Positions 8,530 to 17,561 of a DNA stretch of 64,000 bases are shown in pieces. Where the stretch lies: contig JAPOXG010000022.1 in NCBI GenBank assembly GCA_026707225.1, forward strand, positions 1-64,000, in the 5' to 3' direction. The notes under the pieces are model-generated. The model was given only the letters and a program-made list of their open reading frames with translations. It was not told where the DNA came from and did not search any database. Position 1 is the first letter of the stretch. Every line of letters starts with the position of its first letter. Both the position numbers and the translations under genes were made by a program. The DNA is from Chloroflexota bacterium. GTDB lineage: Bacteria > Chloroflexota > Anaerolineae > Aggregatilineales > Phototrophicaceae.

Positions 8530-9732
8530 ATGAGCGACATTGCGCCGCTAAGCGGCATCCAAGTGGTGGACCAGACGCAAGCGCTGGCCGGTCCATACAC
8601 GACGATGATTCTGGGCGATCTCGGCGCCGATGTCATCAAGATCGAGAAGCCCGGCATCGGCGACAATTCGCGTCAGTGGGCGCCGCCATATATCGGCGAT
8701 CAAAGCTGCTATTACCTGGCGGTCAACCGCAACAAGCGCGGCATCGCCCTGGACTTGAGCGCCGCCGGCGGACGTGAATTCATCCACAAGCTCACGAGAG
8801 ACGCCGACGTTTTTCTGACCAATCTCAGAACCACAGCCGCGCTCCAGCGCCACGGCATCGATTACGAAACGCTTAGCGCCATCAATCCGCGGGTGGTCTA
8901 TGCCTCAATCAGCGGCTATGGGCGGACTGGCCCGCGGGCGGGACAGCCGGGTTATGATCTGGTGTCGCAGGCGGAATCGGGCACAGTGGCTTTGACGGGC
9001 GAGGTTGATGGCGCGCCGATGCGCTTCCCCACGCCGATCGCCGATATGACCTGCGGTTTGTTCACCGTGATTGGGATCCTGGCCGCACTGCGATCGCGCG
9101 ACCAAAATGGCGCTGGTCAGTTCTTAGACATGTCCTTGCAGGAAGGGCAGATGACCTGGCTGGCCAATCTGGCCGGCGAATATTTCGCCGAGGAGAGGGA
9201 TCCGCCGCGGCGGGGCAATCGCCACCCGCAAGTGGTGCCATACGAAGCTGTCCAAGCCAGCGATGGCGACTGGTTCATGCTGGGCGTCGCCTCGGACAAC
9301 GTATGGGGCGCCTTCTGCCGGCAGGTCAATCGGGAAAACCTGGCCTCAGACCCGCGTTTCATCACCAATGCCGACCGTATCGCCAACTACGACGCGCTGC
9401 TCCCCATCGTTCGGGACATCATCCGCGGCAAGACCTGCGATGAGTGGCTGACGGACCTGCGCGCGGCCGGCGTGCCCTGCGGGCGCATCAATACGGTGGC
9501 GGAAGCGCTGGGCGACCCCCACTTGATCGAGCGCGGATTCATCGTCGAGTTGGAACACCCGGCTCTCGGTCTGATCAAGTCGCTGGCGACGCCGATTCAC
9601 CTGACAGATACGCCGCTGGTTTATCGCCGGCATCCGCCGCGCCTGGGCGAGCATAGCGATGAAGTGGCGGCTGAATTAGGCTACCGACGGGGCGATATCG
9701 CGCGGCTGCGGGCGGAGGGCATACTCGCATGA
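8530..9732 (+). CDS. CaiB/BaiF family (class III) CoA-transferase
   Basis: A 400-residue class III CoA-transferase, the usual length. Family motifs: L7-SGIQVVD, GDLGADVIKIEKP (29-41), VNRNKRGIALDL (65-76), SGYGRTGP (128-135), and P169-IADMTCG with D172 as the predicted catalytic aspartate that forms the aspartyl-CoA mixed anhydride. These enzymes move CoA between carboxylic acids (carnitine, oxalate, 2-hydroxyacids, bile acids); the substrate cannot be told from sequence. The two MFS transporters upstream may import the acid it activates. No acyl-CoA dehydrogenase or lyase partner lies nearby. Confidence 0.88.
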   Translation: MSDIAPLSGIQVVDQTQALAGPYTTMILGDLGADVIKIEKPGIGDNSRQWAPPYIGDQSCYYLAVNRNKRGIALDLSAAGGREFIHKLTRDADVFLTNLRTTAALQRHGIDYETLSAINPRVVYASISGYGRTGPRAGQPGYDLVSQAESGTVALTGEVDGAPMRFPTPIADMTCGLFTVIGILAALRSRDQNGAGQFLDMSLQEGQMTWLANLAGEYFAEERDPPRRGNRHPQVVPYEAVQASDGDWFMLGVASDNVWGAFCRQVNRENLASDPRFITNADRIANYDALLPIVRDIIRGKTCDEWLTDLRAAGVPCGRINTVAEALGDPHLIERGFIVELEHPALGLIKSLATPIHLTDTPLVYRRHPPRLGEHSDEVAAELGYRRGDIARLRAEGILA

Positions 9733-9790
9733 GTTGGCATGATTGGTCGTGCCCGCCGGGCGCATGACCTGCAAATTGAGAATGATTAGG

Positions 9791-9796
9791 TATAAT
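9791..9796 (+). promoter_or_regulatory. Possible -10 box (TATAAT) before the CUT2 permease
   Basis: A perfect TATAAT lies 78 nt upstream of the permease ATG. The best upstream match is TGACCT with a long spacer of 20 nt, so the promoter is only weakly supported. Confidence 0.3.
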
Positions 9797-9873
9797 AGGC
9801 GAATTGCAACCGACCGGGGGGTTGCTTCAATGTTACCATCGTCCGCAGGCACTAAGGACAGAAGACTCTCCCT

Positions 9874-10995
9874 ATGGCATTAGGCACGACGTCGGACAAG
9901 GCAAAGCGCCAACCTCTGGTCAATGCGCGCTTTGTCGAATTCCTGACCCAAAGCTGGTCTTATCTTTTCTTGCTTGGCTTGGTTGTCTTCTTCTCCCTGA
10001 CGGGCACCGGCTTCTTTTCCGTTCGCAACTTCTCCTCGATTTTGACCACCAGCACCTTGATCATGTTGATGTCGATCGGGCAGACCTACGTCGTCATCAC
10101 GGCCGGCATTGATTTGTCCATCGGCTGGACAGTAGGGCTATCATCGGTTACCACCGCCCGCGTCATGCGGGACCTGGCGGCCGGCGGCGCCGATGTCGAG
10201 TACGCTATGCTCGCTGGCGTCTTTGCCGGCTTATTGGTCGCGCTGGTCCCGGGCTTGGTCAACGGATTGCTGGTCGCGCGAGTGAAGGTGCCGCCATTCA
10301 TCGCCACGCTCGGCATGTTTGGCATCGTGCGCGGCGCCGCCTTCTTGCTGACTGACGGACAGCAAGTCGTGCGCGGTTTATCGGCCGAATTGCGTGAGGC
10401 GCTTCGCGGCATCGGCAACGGCAGCCTGCTCTACCACATCCCCGATCACGGACTGGTCTGGTTCCGGCAGCCGCCCGATCTCGAGCCGACGCAGATTCGA
10501 CAGGTTTCGCAACTATTGCCATATCCTGTGTTGATCACCGCGCTGGTCGTCGTCGTCTTCGCTTTCATCCTGGCGCGCAGCAAATTTGGCCGCCACACCT
10601 ATGTCATCGGCGGCAGCGAAGAAGCGGCGCGGCGCTCCGGCATCAATGTCGACCGCCACCTGATCATCATTTACGTGATCTGCGGCTTCACCGCGGGCAT
10701 CGCCGGCGTGTTGCATCTCTTCCGCTTTACGGCTGGCGCGCCCCAAGCCGGCGAAGCGGCGTTGCTGTCATCGGTCGCGGCGGTCGTCATCGGCGGCACC
10801 AATCTCTTCGGCGGCGAAGGGGACATCATGGGCGCGGTCGTCGGCTCGCTGATCATCGCCGTCTTGCAGACCGGGCTGGTCATTCTCAATATCGACTCGA
10901 TATGGCAGTTCATCGTGGTCGGCGTCGTCATCATCATCGCCGTGCTGGTCAATCAGCTGCAGACGGCGCTGGAAAGGCTGCAATCGAATGTCTGA
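9874..10995 (+). CDS. CUT2 sugar ABC transporter permease (RbsC/FrcC type)
   Basis: A 373-residue permease of the BPD_transp_2 family. Hydrophobic segments begin near residue 30. The GIDLSIGWTVGLSS motif and the conserved VPPFIATLGMFGIVRGAAFLLTDGQ stretch identify the ribose/fructose-type group. GRHTYVIGGSEEAARRSGINV is the cytoplasmic coupling loop that contacts the ATPase. The C-terminal GGTNLFGGEGDIMGAVVGSL is also typical. It overlaps the following ATPase by 8 nt and probably works as a dimer. Its SBP is most likely the tandem-domain protein at 3956-5854, separated from it by the MFS and CoA-transferase genes. Confidence 0.9.
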   Translation: MALGTTSDKAKRQPLVNARFVEFLTQSWSYLFLLGLVVFFSLTGTGFFSVRNFSSILTTSTLIMLMSIGQTYVVITAGIDLSIGWTVGLSSVTTARVMRDLAAGGADVEYAMLAGVFAGLLVALVPGLVNGLLVARVKVPPFIATLGMFGIVRGAAFLLTDGQQVVRGLSAELREALRGIGNGSLLYHIPDHGLVWFRQPPDLEPTQIRQVSQLLPYPVLITALVVVVFAFILARSKFGRHTYVIGGSEEAARRSGINVDRHLIIIYVICGFTAGIAGVLHLFRFTAGAPQAGEAALLSSVAAVVIGGTNLFGGEGDIMGAVVGSLIIAVLQTGLVILNIDSIWQFIVVGVVIIIAVLVNQLQTALERLQSNV

Positions 10996-11758
10996 GGCAA
11001 TTCTAACCGCGACCGGCGTCAGCAAGCATTTCGGCGGCTTGACCGCGGTGGACAACGTCGATTTCGCGGTCCATCCCGGTGAGGTCGTCGCTCTGCTCGG
11101 AGATAACGGCGCCGGCAAATCGACGCTCATCAAGTGCATCTCCGGCGTCTATCGCCCGGAGAGCGGCACGGTCATCTTCAATGGCGCAGACATCACACAT
11201 CAGCCGCCGGCCGATATTCGCAGCCGCGGCATTGAGACGATCTACCAGGACCTGGCTTTGGCCGAGAACCTCGATGTCGGCGCAAACGTCTTCCTGGGCA
11301 AGGAAGTGACCCGCCGGCTCTTCGGTCTGCTCCCAGTCACCGATGACAGTTATATGCGCCAGGAAGCTTCGGGCGTGCTGGATGAGCTGGATATCCACAT
11401 TCCCTCGCTCACGCAGAAGCTGGTCAATCTCTCTGGCGGGCAGCGCCAGGCGGTCGCCATTGCCCGCGCCATGTATTGGAATGCCCAACTGGTGATCATG
11501 GATGAGCCAACCGCCGCGCTAGGGGTGCCGGAGCAGCGCAAGGTACTGGCCTTGATACGCTCTCTGCGCGAGGGGAATATTCCGGTCATCCTCATCAGCC
11601 ATACGATGCACGATGTCATGGCGGTGGCTGACCGCATGGTGATCATGCGCCGCGGGCGGGTCGTCGCCAATATCCTGCGGTCCGACGCCACCGAAGAGAT
11701 CATCGTTCGACATATCGTCGGCAGCGCTGAAAACGGCGAAAACGCGGTGATGATTTGA
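10988..11758 (+). CDS. CUT2 sugar ABC transporter ATP-binding protein, single-domain (FrcA type)
   Basis: A 256-residue ATPase with Walker A G38-DNGAGKS, signature L148-SGGQ, Walker B IMD172-E173-PTAALG and H-loop LISHTMHD. It is a single nucleotide-binding domain, unlike the roughly 500-residue double-domain RbsA/AraG, and so resembles the fructose importer ATPase FrcA and must dimerise. The ATG overlaps the permease stop by 8 nt. Hairpin elements follow the stop codon before the aldolase gene. Confidence 0.9.
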   Translation: MSEAILTATGVSKHFGGLTAVDNVDFAVHPGEVVALLGDNGAGKSTLIKCISGVYRPESGTVIFNGADITHQPPADIRSRGIETIYQDLALAENLDVGANVFLGKEVTRRLFGLLPVTDDSYMRQEASGVLDELDIHIPSLTQKLVNLSGGQRQAVAIARAMYWNAQLVIMDEPTAALGVPEQRKVLALIRSLREGNIPVILISHTMHDVMAVADRMVIMRRGRVVANILRSDATEEIIVRHIVGSAENGENAVMI

Positions 11759-11785
11759 CTCGAGCGCCAAGACTAGCGCGCTGAA

Positions 11786-11860
11786 GCGGGCGACCCGCTT
11801 GGCCGCCCTTACAACTATTACATTCCCATTTGATCTATACCGGTCAGCCGGCGGCTGGCT
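11786..11860 (-). repeat. Dispersed hairpin element plus short palindrome
   Basis: An inverted-orientation family member at 11786-11813 (GCGGGCGACC…GCCCTTACA), and a second palindrome at 11842-11859 (GTCAGCCGGCGGCTGGC) that recurs near 16546. Both lie between the ATPase stop and the aldolase gene. Confidence 0.7.
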
Positions 11861-11894
11861 CTAAATCGTGGTATTCTGAATAGAAAGGACAAGC

Positions 11895-12863
11895 ATGCCA
11901 ATACAACTGACGCCCGGCCGGTACCGCGGTCTGAAATCAACGAGCCTGGCCGAGGGCGATGTCTTCGGCATCATCGCCTTTGATCAGCGCGGCAGCTACC
12001 GCAGCATGATGCCCGCCAATGCCAGCTATGAAACGCTGGCGCAGGTCAAAGGCGAGATCATCAGCGCCCTCTCGAAAGCAGCCAGCGCCATCCTCACCGA
12101 CCCGACTTATGGCCTCAACGCCGCCATGCGGATGAGCCCGAAAGCGGGCTTGCTGCTGGCGCTTGAGAAGAGCGGCTACAGTGGCGATTCGAGCTATCGC
12201 AAGACCGAACTCATCTCCAGTTGGACGCCGGAGAAAATCCGCAAAGCGGGCGCCAGCGCGGTCAAGCTCATGGTCTATTACCATCCGGGGAGCGGCGCGC
12301 TCGCTGACGAGCTGGAGCAACTGATTCGCCGCGTGGCAGCCGACTGCCATGAATGGGATCTGCCGCTTTTCCTCGAGCCCATGTCCTATAGCCTGGACCC
12401 CGCCATTTCGAAAGACAGCGAGGAATTCGCCGCCGCTCGCCCGGAGGTCGTCATCGAGACCGCTCGCCGATTGGCAGGCAGTGGCGCCGACGTGCTGAAA
12501 ATGGAATTCCCGCATGATATTAAGTTCAACCAAGATCGGGAAGCTTGGCGACAGGCTTGCGCGGAGCTCAGCGAGGCTTCAACAGTGCCTTGGGTGCTGT
12601 TAAGCGCGGGCGTCGATTTCGATCAATTCAAACCGCAGGCGCAGGTCGCCTGCGAGAGCGGCGCCAGCGGCTTCCTCGCCGGTCGCGCCATTTGGAAAGA
12701 AGCGGCGGCCATGTCTAAGACGGATCGGGCCGCCTTCCTGGAGACCGTAGCGCAGGATCGTCTGCGCCGGCTATTGGATATCGCCGCCGCCTCAGCGCGG
12801 CCCTGGACCGATTTCTACAGCGCGCCGCAGTCCTCCGAGACCTGGTACGAAACGTACGCTTAA
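11895..12863 (+). CDS. Class I aldolase, LacD/YihT-like (tagatose-bisphosphate or sulfo-sugar phosphate aldolase)
   Basis: A 322-residue TIM-barrel aldolase. AFDQRGSYRSM (28-38) matches the N-terminal family motif, K124 lies in AVKLMVYYHP, and K202 in G-A-D-V-L-K-M-E-F-P is the probable Schiff-base lysine by analogy to LacD. GASGFLAGRAIWKEA near the C-terminus is the phosphate-binding strand. It would split a ketose phosphate into two three-carbon units in the cytosol. AAGGA lies 9 nt before the ATG. Position after the CUT2 genes suggests it processes the imported sugar. Tagatose-1,6-bisphosphate, sulfofructose-phosphate and related substrates are all possible. Confidence 0.8.
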   Translation: MPIQLTPGRYRGLKSTSLAEGDVFGIIAFDQRGSYRSMMPANASYETLAQVKGEIISALSKAASAILTDPTYGLNAAMRMSPKAGLLLALEKSGYSGDSSYRKTELISSWTPEKIRKAGASAVKLMVYYHPGSGALADELEQLIRRVAADCHEWDLPLFLEPMSYSLDPAISKDSEEFAAARPEVVIETARRLAGSGADVLKMEFPHDIKFNQDREAWRQACAELSEASTVPWVLLSAGVDFDQFKPQAQVACESGASGFLAGRAIWKEAAAMSKTDRAAFLETVAQDRLRRLLDIAAASARPWTDFYSAPQSSETWYETYA

Positions 12864-12938
12864 GGGCAGAGCTATTGGCGGCAATGTGGCGGCCAGCCCA
12901 AGGGTCGCGCTTACTGCTTTTGCTTTCAATGCGTCTTG

Positions 12939-12968
12939 TTGATTTATGACGCTGGTTTGCATTAAACT
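12939..12968 (+). promoter_or_regulatory. Possible promoter of the Opp-type operon 1
   Basis: -35 TTGATT (12939-12944), 18-nt spacer, -10 TAAACT (12963-12968), 80 nt before the start at 13048. Confidence 0.35.
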
Positions 12969-13047
12969 GAAGTAAATGACCGTGCTCCAACTATGGAATC
13001 GCAATCACTTTCGAGGCCCTGTCGCAAACTAATCCGTGAGGAATCGC

Positions 13048-14598
13048 ATGTCTAGCAAGATCAATCATGACAAGTCCATGACCCCGTCGCGCCGCGATGT
13101 CCTAAAGATATTCGCCGCCGGCATGAGTGGCGCCGTCGGCGCGATTGCGCTTGATCGAGCGCCAGGGATGAACCTTGCCCGCGCCAGCGATGGGACGCTG
13201 CGCATCGCTTGGCTGACGCCGGCGCAGCTTGACCCGCGCTCAGTCTCCGGTATGAGCGAGATCGCGATTTTGAATGCCCTTTACGATTATCTCTTTGAGA
13301 CCGACGCCTCGTCGAATCTGGCGCCCGCGCTGGCCGCTTCTTGGGAACGGAACGACGACGGGACACGGTATACGCTGCAGCTGGTGCGGAACGCTCTCTT
13401 CCACGACGCCAGTCCCCTGACCGCGCATGATGTGCTGTGGAGCATTCAGTGGCAGCTCGACGCCGGTGGCACCATTGCCGATGTGCTGGCCGGGCTCGAA
13501 TCGCTTGAGGCTGTGGGCGATCATACGGTGATATTCAATCTCAAAGCGCCCGATCCCGATTTTCTCTATCGGCTCACGGAATACAAAATCGTCATGCTTA
13601 AAGCGGGCGCGCAGAACGCAGGCATCGAATTCAATGGCACCGGACCCTTTATCATGGACGAAATGATCCCCGGCGATCGCCTGGTGATGAAAGCCAATCC
13701 CAATTATTGGCGAGGCGCGCCCGGCATCGAGACCTTGGAGTTTCTCTTCTTTGACGACCAGCAGGCCGCGATCGCCGCGGTGCAGGGCGGGATTGCCGAT
13801 GGCATTCTGCGGCTCGACAACTTCAGTTTTCTCAACTTCAGCGGCGATTATCGCTTCAATTCCGTAGACCTGCCCACCAATGCGCATCACATGACGCGCA
13901 TCCGCGCCGACCGACCGCCGGGAGACGATATACGCGTGCGGCAAGCCTTCAAGCTCGCGACCGACCGGCGCGCCGTTTGGGAGCGCGTACAGCTGGGCTT
14001 TGGGGCGGTCGGCAAAGATTCACCCATTGGTCCCTCATTCGCCCAGTATTTCCTCGCTGATGTCGAGCCGCCGCAGCGCGACCCGGCCGCGGCCGCCACA
14101 TTGCTGGCGGAGGCTGGCTATCCCAATGGCTTGGACATGACCTTGCATGTGCCCAACAGCGGCGTTATGCCGGATTTCGCCCAGGCGATGGCGGCGCAAT
14201 GGCAAGAGGCTGGCATCCGCGTCGAGATTGAATTGGAAGAAGAAAACGAATATTGGGTGCAAAAGTGGCTGGAGGTGGATTTGGGCGTGACCTGGTGGGG
14301 CGATCGGGTGTCGCCGCAGATTTACCTTGACCTCGCTTATCGCTCCGACGCGACCTGGAATGAATCGCATTGGCAAGACGACCGGATGGATGCGTTGATC
14401 GACTTCACCCGTTCCGCACTCGATCAAGACGCGCGGACCGAAGCCTACCAGGAGATCCAGCGGCTCTTCCTCGACGAAGGACCAATCATTGTGCCCTACT
14501 TTTACGCCTCGTTCATGGTGATGGCGAGCCACGTCTCCGGCGTGGAGCTGCACCCCTTCTCGGGTCGCACCCACTTCCACAAGGCTGTATTGGGTTGA
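13048..14598 (+). CDS. Family 5 extracellular solute-binding protein, Tat-exported
   Basis: A 516-residue oligopeptide/nickel-type (SBP_bac_5) binding protein. ATG 13048 follows GAGGAA at good spacing; a GTG 12 nt upstream is less likely. Twin-arginine signal: S14-RRDVLK then a moderately hydrophobic stretch to about residue 45, so it is exported folded. The body has the family pattern: LRIAWLTPAQLDPRS, AILNALYDYLFE, FHDASPLTAHDVLWSI, FNGTGPFIMDEM, RQAFKLATDR and ATLLAEAGYPNG. It is followed by a close paralogue and then matching permeases and ATPases. Ligand may be peptide or oligosaccharide. Confidence 0.9.
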   Translation: MSSKINHDKSMTPSRRDVLKIFAAGMSGAVGAIALDRAPGMNLARASDGTLRIAWLTPAQLDPRSVSGMSEIAILNALYDYLFETDASSNLAPALAASWERNDDGTRYTLQLVRNALFHDASPLTAHDVLWSIQWQLDAGGTIADVLAGLESLEAVGDHTVIFNLKAPDPDFLYRLTEYKIVMLKAGAQNAGIEFNGTGPFIMDEMIPGDRLVMKANPNYWRGAPGIETLEFLFFDDQQAAIAAVQGGIADGILRLDNFSFLNFSGDYRFNSVDLPTNAHHMTRIRADRPPGDDIRVRQAFKLATDRRAVWERVQLGFGAVGKDSPIGPSFAQYFLADVEPPQRDPAAAATLLAEAGYPNGLDMTLHVPNSGVMPDFAQAMAAQWQEAGIRVEIELEEENEYWVQKWLEVDLGVTWWGDRVSPQIYLDLAYRSDATWNESHWQDDRMDALIDFTRSALDQDARTEAYQEIQRLFLDEGPIIVPYFYASFMVMASHVSGVELHPFSGRTHFHKAVLG

Positions 14599-14650
14599 TG
14601 GGCAGCTCGCCAGCTGTCTTAAACTCTAGAGACGGGATTAGTTTTTGCAT

Positions 14651-14680
14651 TTGGAAATCACTTGCTTCCTGTGCGATAAT
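14651..14680 (+). promoter_or_regulatory. Possible internal promoter before the second Tat SBP
   Basis: -35 TTGGAA (14651-14656), 18-nt spacer, -10 GATAAT (14675-14680). The leader to the GTG start at 14876 is about 190 nt with no recognisable gene. A separate promoter would let the two SBPs be expressed independently. Confidence 0.4.
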
Positions 14681-14875
14681 ATCGCGCGCCTTGCACCTGA
14701 GTCGCTGCAGGGCCGGGAGGGATGACGATGACGCAACATCGTGAGTTAATCCGTCAGCGCCGCGAACGTTCACAGGCGCCGCCGCTTCGCTGAAACCATT
14801 TCGACGCCGCGATGTGTTCATGCTCCCGCTCCAGGCTCGAGATTGATCGATTGACACATGAAGGAGATACACATC

Positions 14876-16420
14876 GTGTCGAAAAACTGCAGTAAGCCCG
14901 CAAGCGAGTTATCCCGCCGCGAATTTCTAAATGTCTTCGCCGCTGGCGCCACCGCCGCGGTTGGCACGGTCGCGCTTTCCGGGCTGAGCGGAATCGCCAG
15001 CGCGCAGCACGGCGGAACCCTGCGCATCGCCTGGCTGACACCGGCGACTTTGGACCCGCGGTCGGCATCGGGCGATAGCGAAATCGCCATCCTGAACGCG
15101 CTTTACGATTACCTGATTGAAACGGACGCCGACGCCAATCTGGCGCCAAGGCTCGCTTCATCATGGGAGAACAGCGATGACGGCTTAGCCTATACGCTGC
15201 AAATTCGCGCTGACGCGGCTTTCCATGACGGCAGCCCGGTCACGGTCGATGATGTGCTCTGGACGATTCAGTGGCATCAGGAATCGGAGAGTACGGTCGC
15301 CGGTCTGCTTTCATCGGTGGAATCCGTCTCCGCGGCGGGCGACAGCGCCATCACCTTCACGCTAAGCGCGCCGAATCCTGATTTTCTCTACAACCTGACG
15401 GACAACAAATTCGTGATCCTGCAGGCAGGCGCGGAAAACATCGGCGCCGAGTTCAACGGCTCCGGACCTTTTGTGCTTGAGGAGCTGATCGCGGGCGACC
15501 GCGCCATCATGCGCGCCAACGAAAGCTACTGGGGTGGCGCCCCGAGCATTGATCAGCTTGAATTCGTCTTTTTTGACGACCAGCAAGCCGGCATCGCCGC
15601 GGTACAGGGCGGCGGCGTCGATGGCATCATGAGACTGGACAACTCGAGCTTCCTCGGTTTCACCGGCGATGTGGCTTTCAATACCAGCGACATCCCCACC
15701 ACCGGTCATCATTTGGCGCGACTGCGCTACGATCGGGCGCCGGGATCCGATGCGCGCGTGCGCCGGGCATTCAAGCTGGCGACCGACCGCGACGCCATCT
15801 GGGAGCGCGTCCAACTTGGCTTTGGCGCGGTCGGCAAGGACTCGCCGATAGGACCCGCCTTCGGTCAGTACTTTCTGGCGGAGGCCGAAGTGCCGCCGCG
15901 AGATCCGGCCGCCGCGGCCGCCCTGCTGGCAGAAGCCGGCTACCCCGATGGCTTGGATATGATTTTGCACGGGCCGAACAGCGGCAACTTTTCCGACCTC
16001 GGGCAAGCGCTGGCAGCCCAATGGGAAGAAGCCGGCATCCGCGTCGAGATACAACTGGAAGACGAAAACACCTACTGGAACGAACTGTGGGATCAAGTTG
16101 ATCTCGGTATGACGGGCTGGGGGCCCCGTCCGGTGCCGCAGCTTTATCTCGACCTCGCCTATCATTCCGAGGGCGGTTGGAACGAATCACACTACAGCAA
16201 CCCGCGTGTTGACGAGTTGATTGAAATCGGTCGCTCGTCGCGCGATCAAGCGGAGCGAACCGCCGCCTACAAAGAGATTCAGCAGATTCTGCTGGACGAA
16301 GGCCCGGTCGTCGTGCCCTACTTCTTCGCCCAATTCATGGTGTTGGCCGGCGGCGTCTCCGGAATAAATTTGCACCCCTTTGCGGGACGCACGAATTTCA
16401 ATGCGGCGCTGCTTGGATAG
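14876..16420 (+). CDS. Family 5 extracellular solute-binding protein, Tat-exported (paralogue)
   Basis: GTG at 14876 is chosen because AAGGAG lies 9 nt upstream; the in-frame ATG at 14858 has none. 514 residues with twin-arginine motif S13-RREFLN, signal end GIASA before Q-H-G. Closely similar to the preceding SBP along its whole length (AILNALYDYL, FDDQQAGIAAVQGG, VQLGFGAVGKDSPIGP, AAALLAEAGYPDGLDM). Differences concentrate in the central ligand-contact segments, suggesting related but distinct ligands for one permease. Followed by hairpin elements and then the permease. Confidence 0.9.
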   Translation: MSKNCSKPASELSRREFLNVFAAGATAAVGTVALSGLSGIASAQHGGTLRIAWLTPATLDPRSASGDSEIAILNALYDYLIETDADANLAPRLASSWENSDDGLAYTLQIRADAAFHDGSPVTVDDVLWTIQWHQESESTVAGLLSSVESVSAAGDSAITFTLSAPNPDFLYNLTDNKFVILQAGAENIGAEFNGSGPFVLEELIAGDRAIMRANESYWGGAPSIDQLEFVFFDDQQAGIAAVQGGGVDGIMRLDNSSFLGFTGDVAFNTSDIPTTGHHLARLRYDRAPGSDARVRRAFKLATDRDAIWERVQLGFGAVGKDSPIGPAFGQYFLAEAEVPPRDPAAAAALLAEAGYPDGLDMILHGPNSGNFSDLGQALAAQWEEAGIRVEIQLEDENTYWNELWDQVDLGMTGWGPRPVPQLYLDLAYHSEGGWNESHYSNPRVDELIEIGRSSRDQAERTAAYKEIQQILLDEGPVVVPYFFAQFMVLAGGVSGINLHPFAGRTNFNAALLG

Positions 16421-16446
16421 CTTTTGCTTAGAGGCGAGCTCGACGC

Positions 16447-16563
16447 GGCGGGCGACCCACCGGGGCGTGTAGGTCGCGTAGACACTGACCGGCGACACCG
16501 ACCGTCGGTCGCCCCTACAACCGATTCTGTGTGGGCATGTAGGGGTCAGCCGGCGGCTGGCCC
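16447..16563 (-). repeat. Long composite hairpin element plus short copy
   Basis: 16447-16519 is a long variant starting GCGGGCGACCCACC and ending GTCGCCCCTACA, with an inner TAGACACTGACC core. 16538-16563 is a shorter plus-oriented copy with the GTCAGCCGGCGGCTGGC palindrome. Both lie between an SBP stop and the permease start. No other gene is seen in the 215-bp gap. Confidence 0.8.
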
Positions 16564-16635
16564 TTCAGTTTTCCGACGAGCGACGCTCATCACGTAATCT
16601 AGGCTAGCCAGCGATGTAGGAATGTTTATCGTCAG

Positions 16636-17559
16636 ATGAGGGCATTAACCATCAGCCGCCTGTCTGTCGCGTTTGGGCGGACGGCGAGGACCCAGTTGCG
16701 CCATCCGCAATCGGCGGCGGGCACGCTCCTGGTCGCCTTTTTCCTGATCCTCGCGTTATTCGGTCCCCAACTTGCGCCTCACAGCAACCCAAACGATCAG
16801 AGCCACGACGTTCGCGTGCCGCCGACGCTCGATCCCGGCGCGCTTCAATTGGGCGAACACCCCTTCGGCACCGACCGGCTGGGGCGCGATGTCTATAGTC
16901 GCGTCATCTTAGGCGCCGGCAGCATTTTCCGCATCGCCGGGCTGGGCACGCTCCTCAGCGTCATCCTTGGGTCGGCGCTGGGATTGTTCATGGGTTACCA
17001 GGGCGGCTGGGTTGATGAGCTGATCGGACGCGTCATCGACGCGCTGCTGGCGATTCCGGCGCTCTTGCTGGCGCTGGTCCTGATTGGCATCATCCGCAAT
17101 CTTGATTTCGCGGCGGGCAGCTGGCAGGCGGCGCTGGCGGACAATGTCATACTGCTGGTGATCTCGCTGCTGTATATCCCGATCGTGGCGCGCGTCGCCC
17201 GCAGCACGACGCTGGATATCAAAACGCGCGAATTTGTCGAAGCGGCGCAGATCCGCGGCGAAAGCCAATTCTATATCATCTTCCGCGAGATCTTGCCATC
17301 GGTGATTCCTTCGCTGGTTGTGGAGGCGTCGCTGCGTTTCTCCTACGCCATCTTTCTGGTCGCTTCACTCGGTTTTCTTGGCTTTGGCGCCCGCCCGCCA
17401 TCGCCGGATTGGGGCTTGATGGTCAACGAAAATCGCGGCGGCTTTTACCAGCTCACGCCTTGGGCGCTTGAGTTCCCCGCGCTCGCCATCGCCATCTTGG
17501 TCATCGCCGTCAATCTGATGTCGGATGGCATCCGGCGCGCCGTGCAAAAGGGCTCTTAA
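16636..17559 (+). CDS. Opp/Dpp-type ABC transporter permease (DppC-like)
   Basis: A 307-residue inner-membrane permease with an OppC_N-type first segment (TM near 30-50), the FGTDRLGRDVYSRVILGA motif (about 75-92), and the coupling EAA loop FVEAAQIRGESQFYIIFREILPSVIP. It ends DWGLMVNENRGGFYQLTPW…LMSDGIRRA, as DppC proteins do. Two nucleotides separate its stop from the next ATG, so it is tightly coupled to the ATPase. It pairs with the DppB-like permease at 19681. Confidence 0.9.
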   Translation: MRALTISRLSVAFGRTARTQLRHPQSAAGTLLVAFFLILALFGPQLAPHSNPNDQSHDVRVPPTLDPGALQLGEHPFGTDRLGRDVYSRVILGAGSIFRIAGLGTLLSVILGSALGLFMGYQGGWVDELIGRVIDALLAIPALLLALVLIGIIRNLDFAAGSWQAALADNVILLVISLLYIPIVARVARSTTLDIKTREFVEAAQIRGESQFYIIFREILPSVIPSLVVEASLRFSYAIFLVASLGFLGFGARPPSPDWGLMVNENRGGFYQLTPWALEFPALAIAILVIAVNLMSDGIRRAVQKGS

Positions 17560-17561
17560 GC

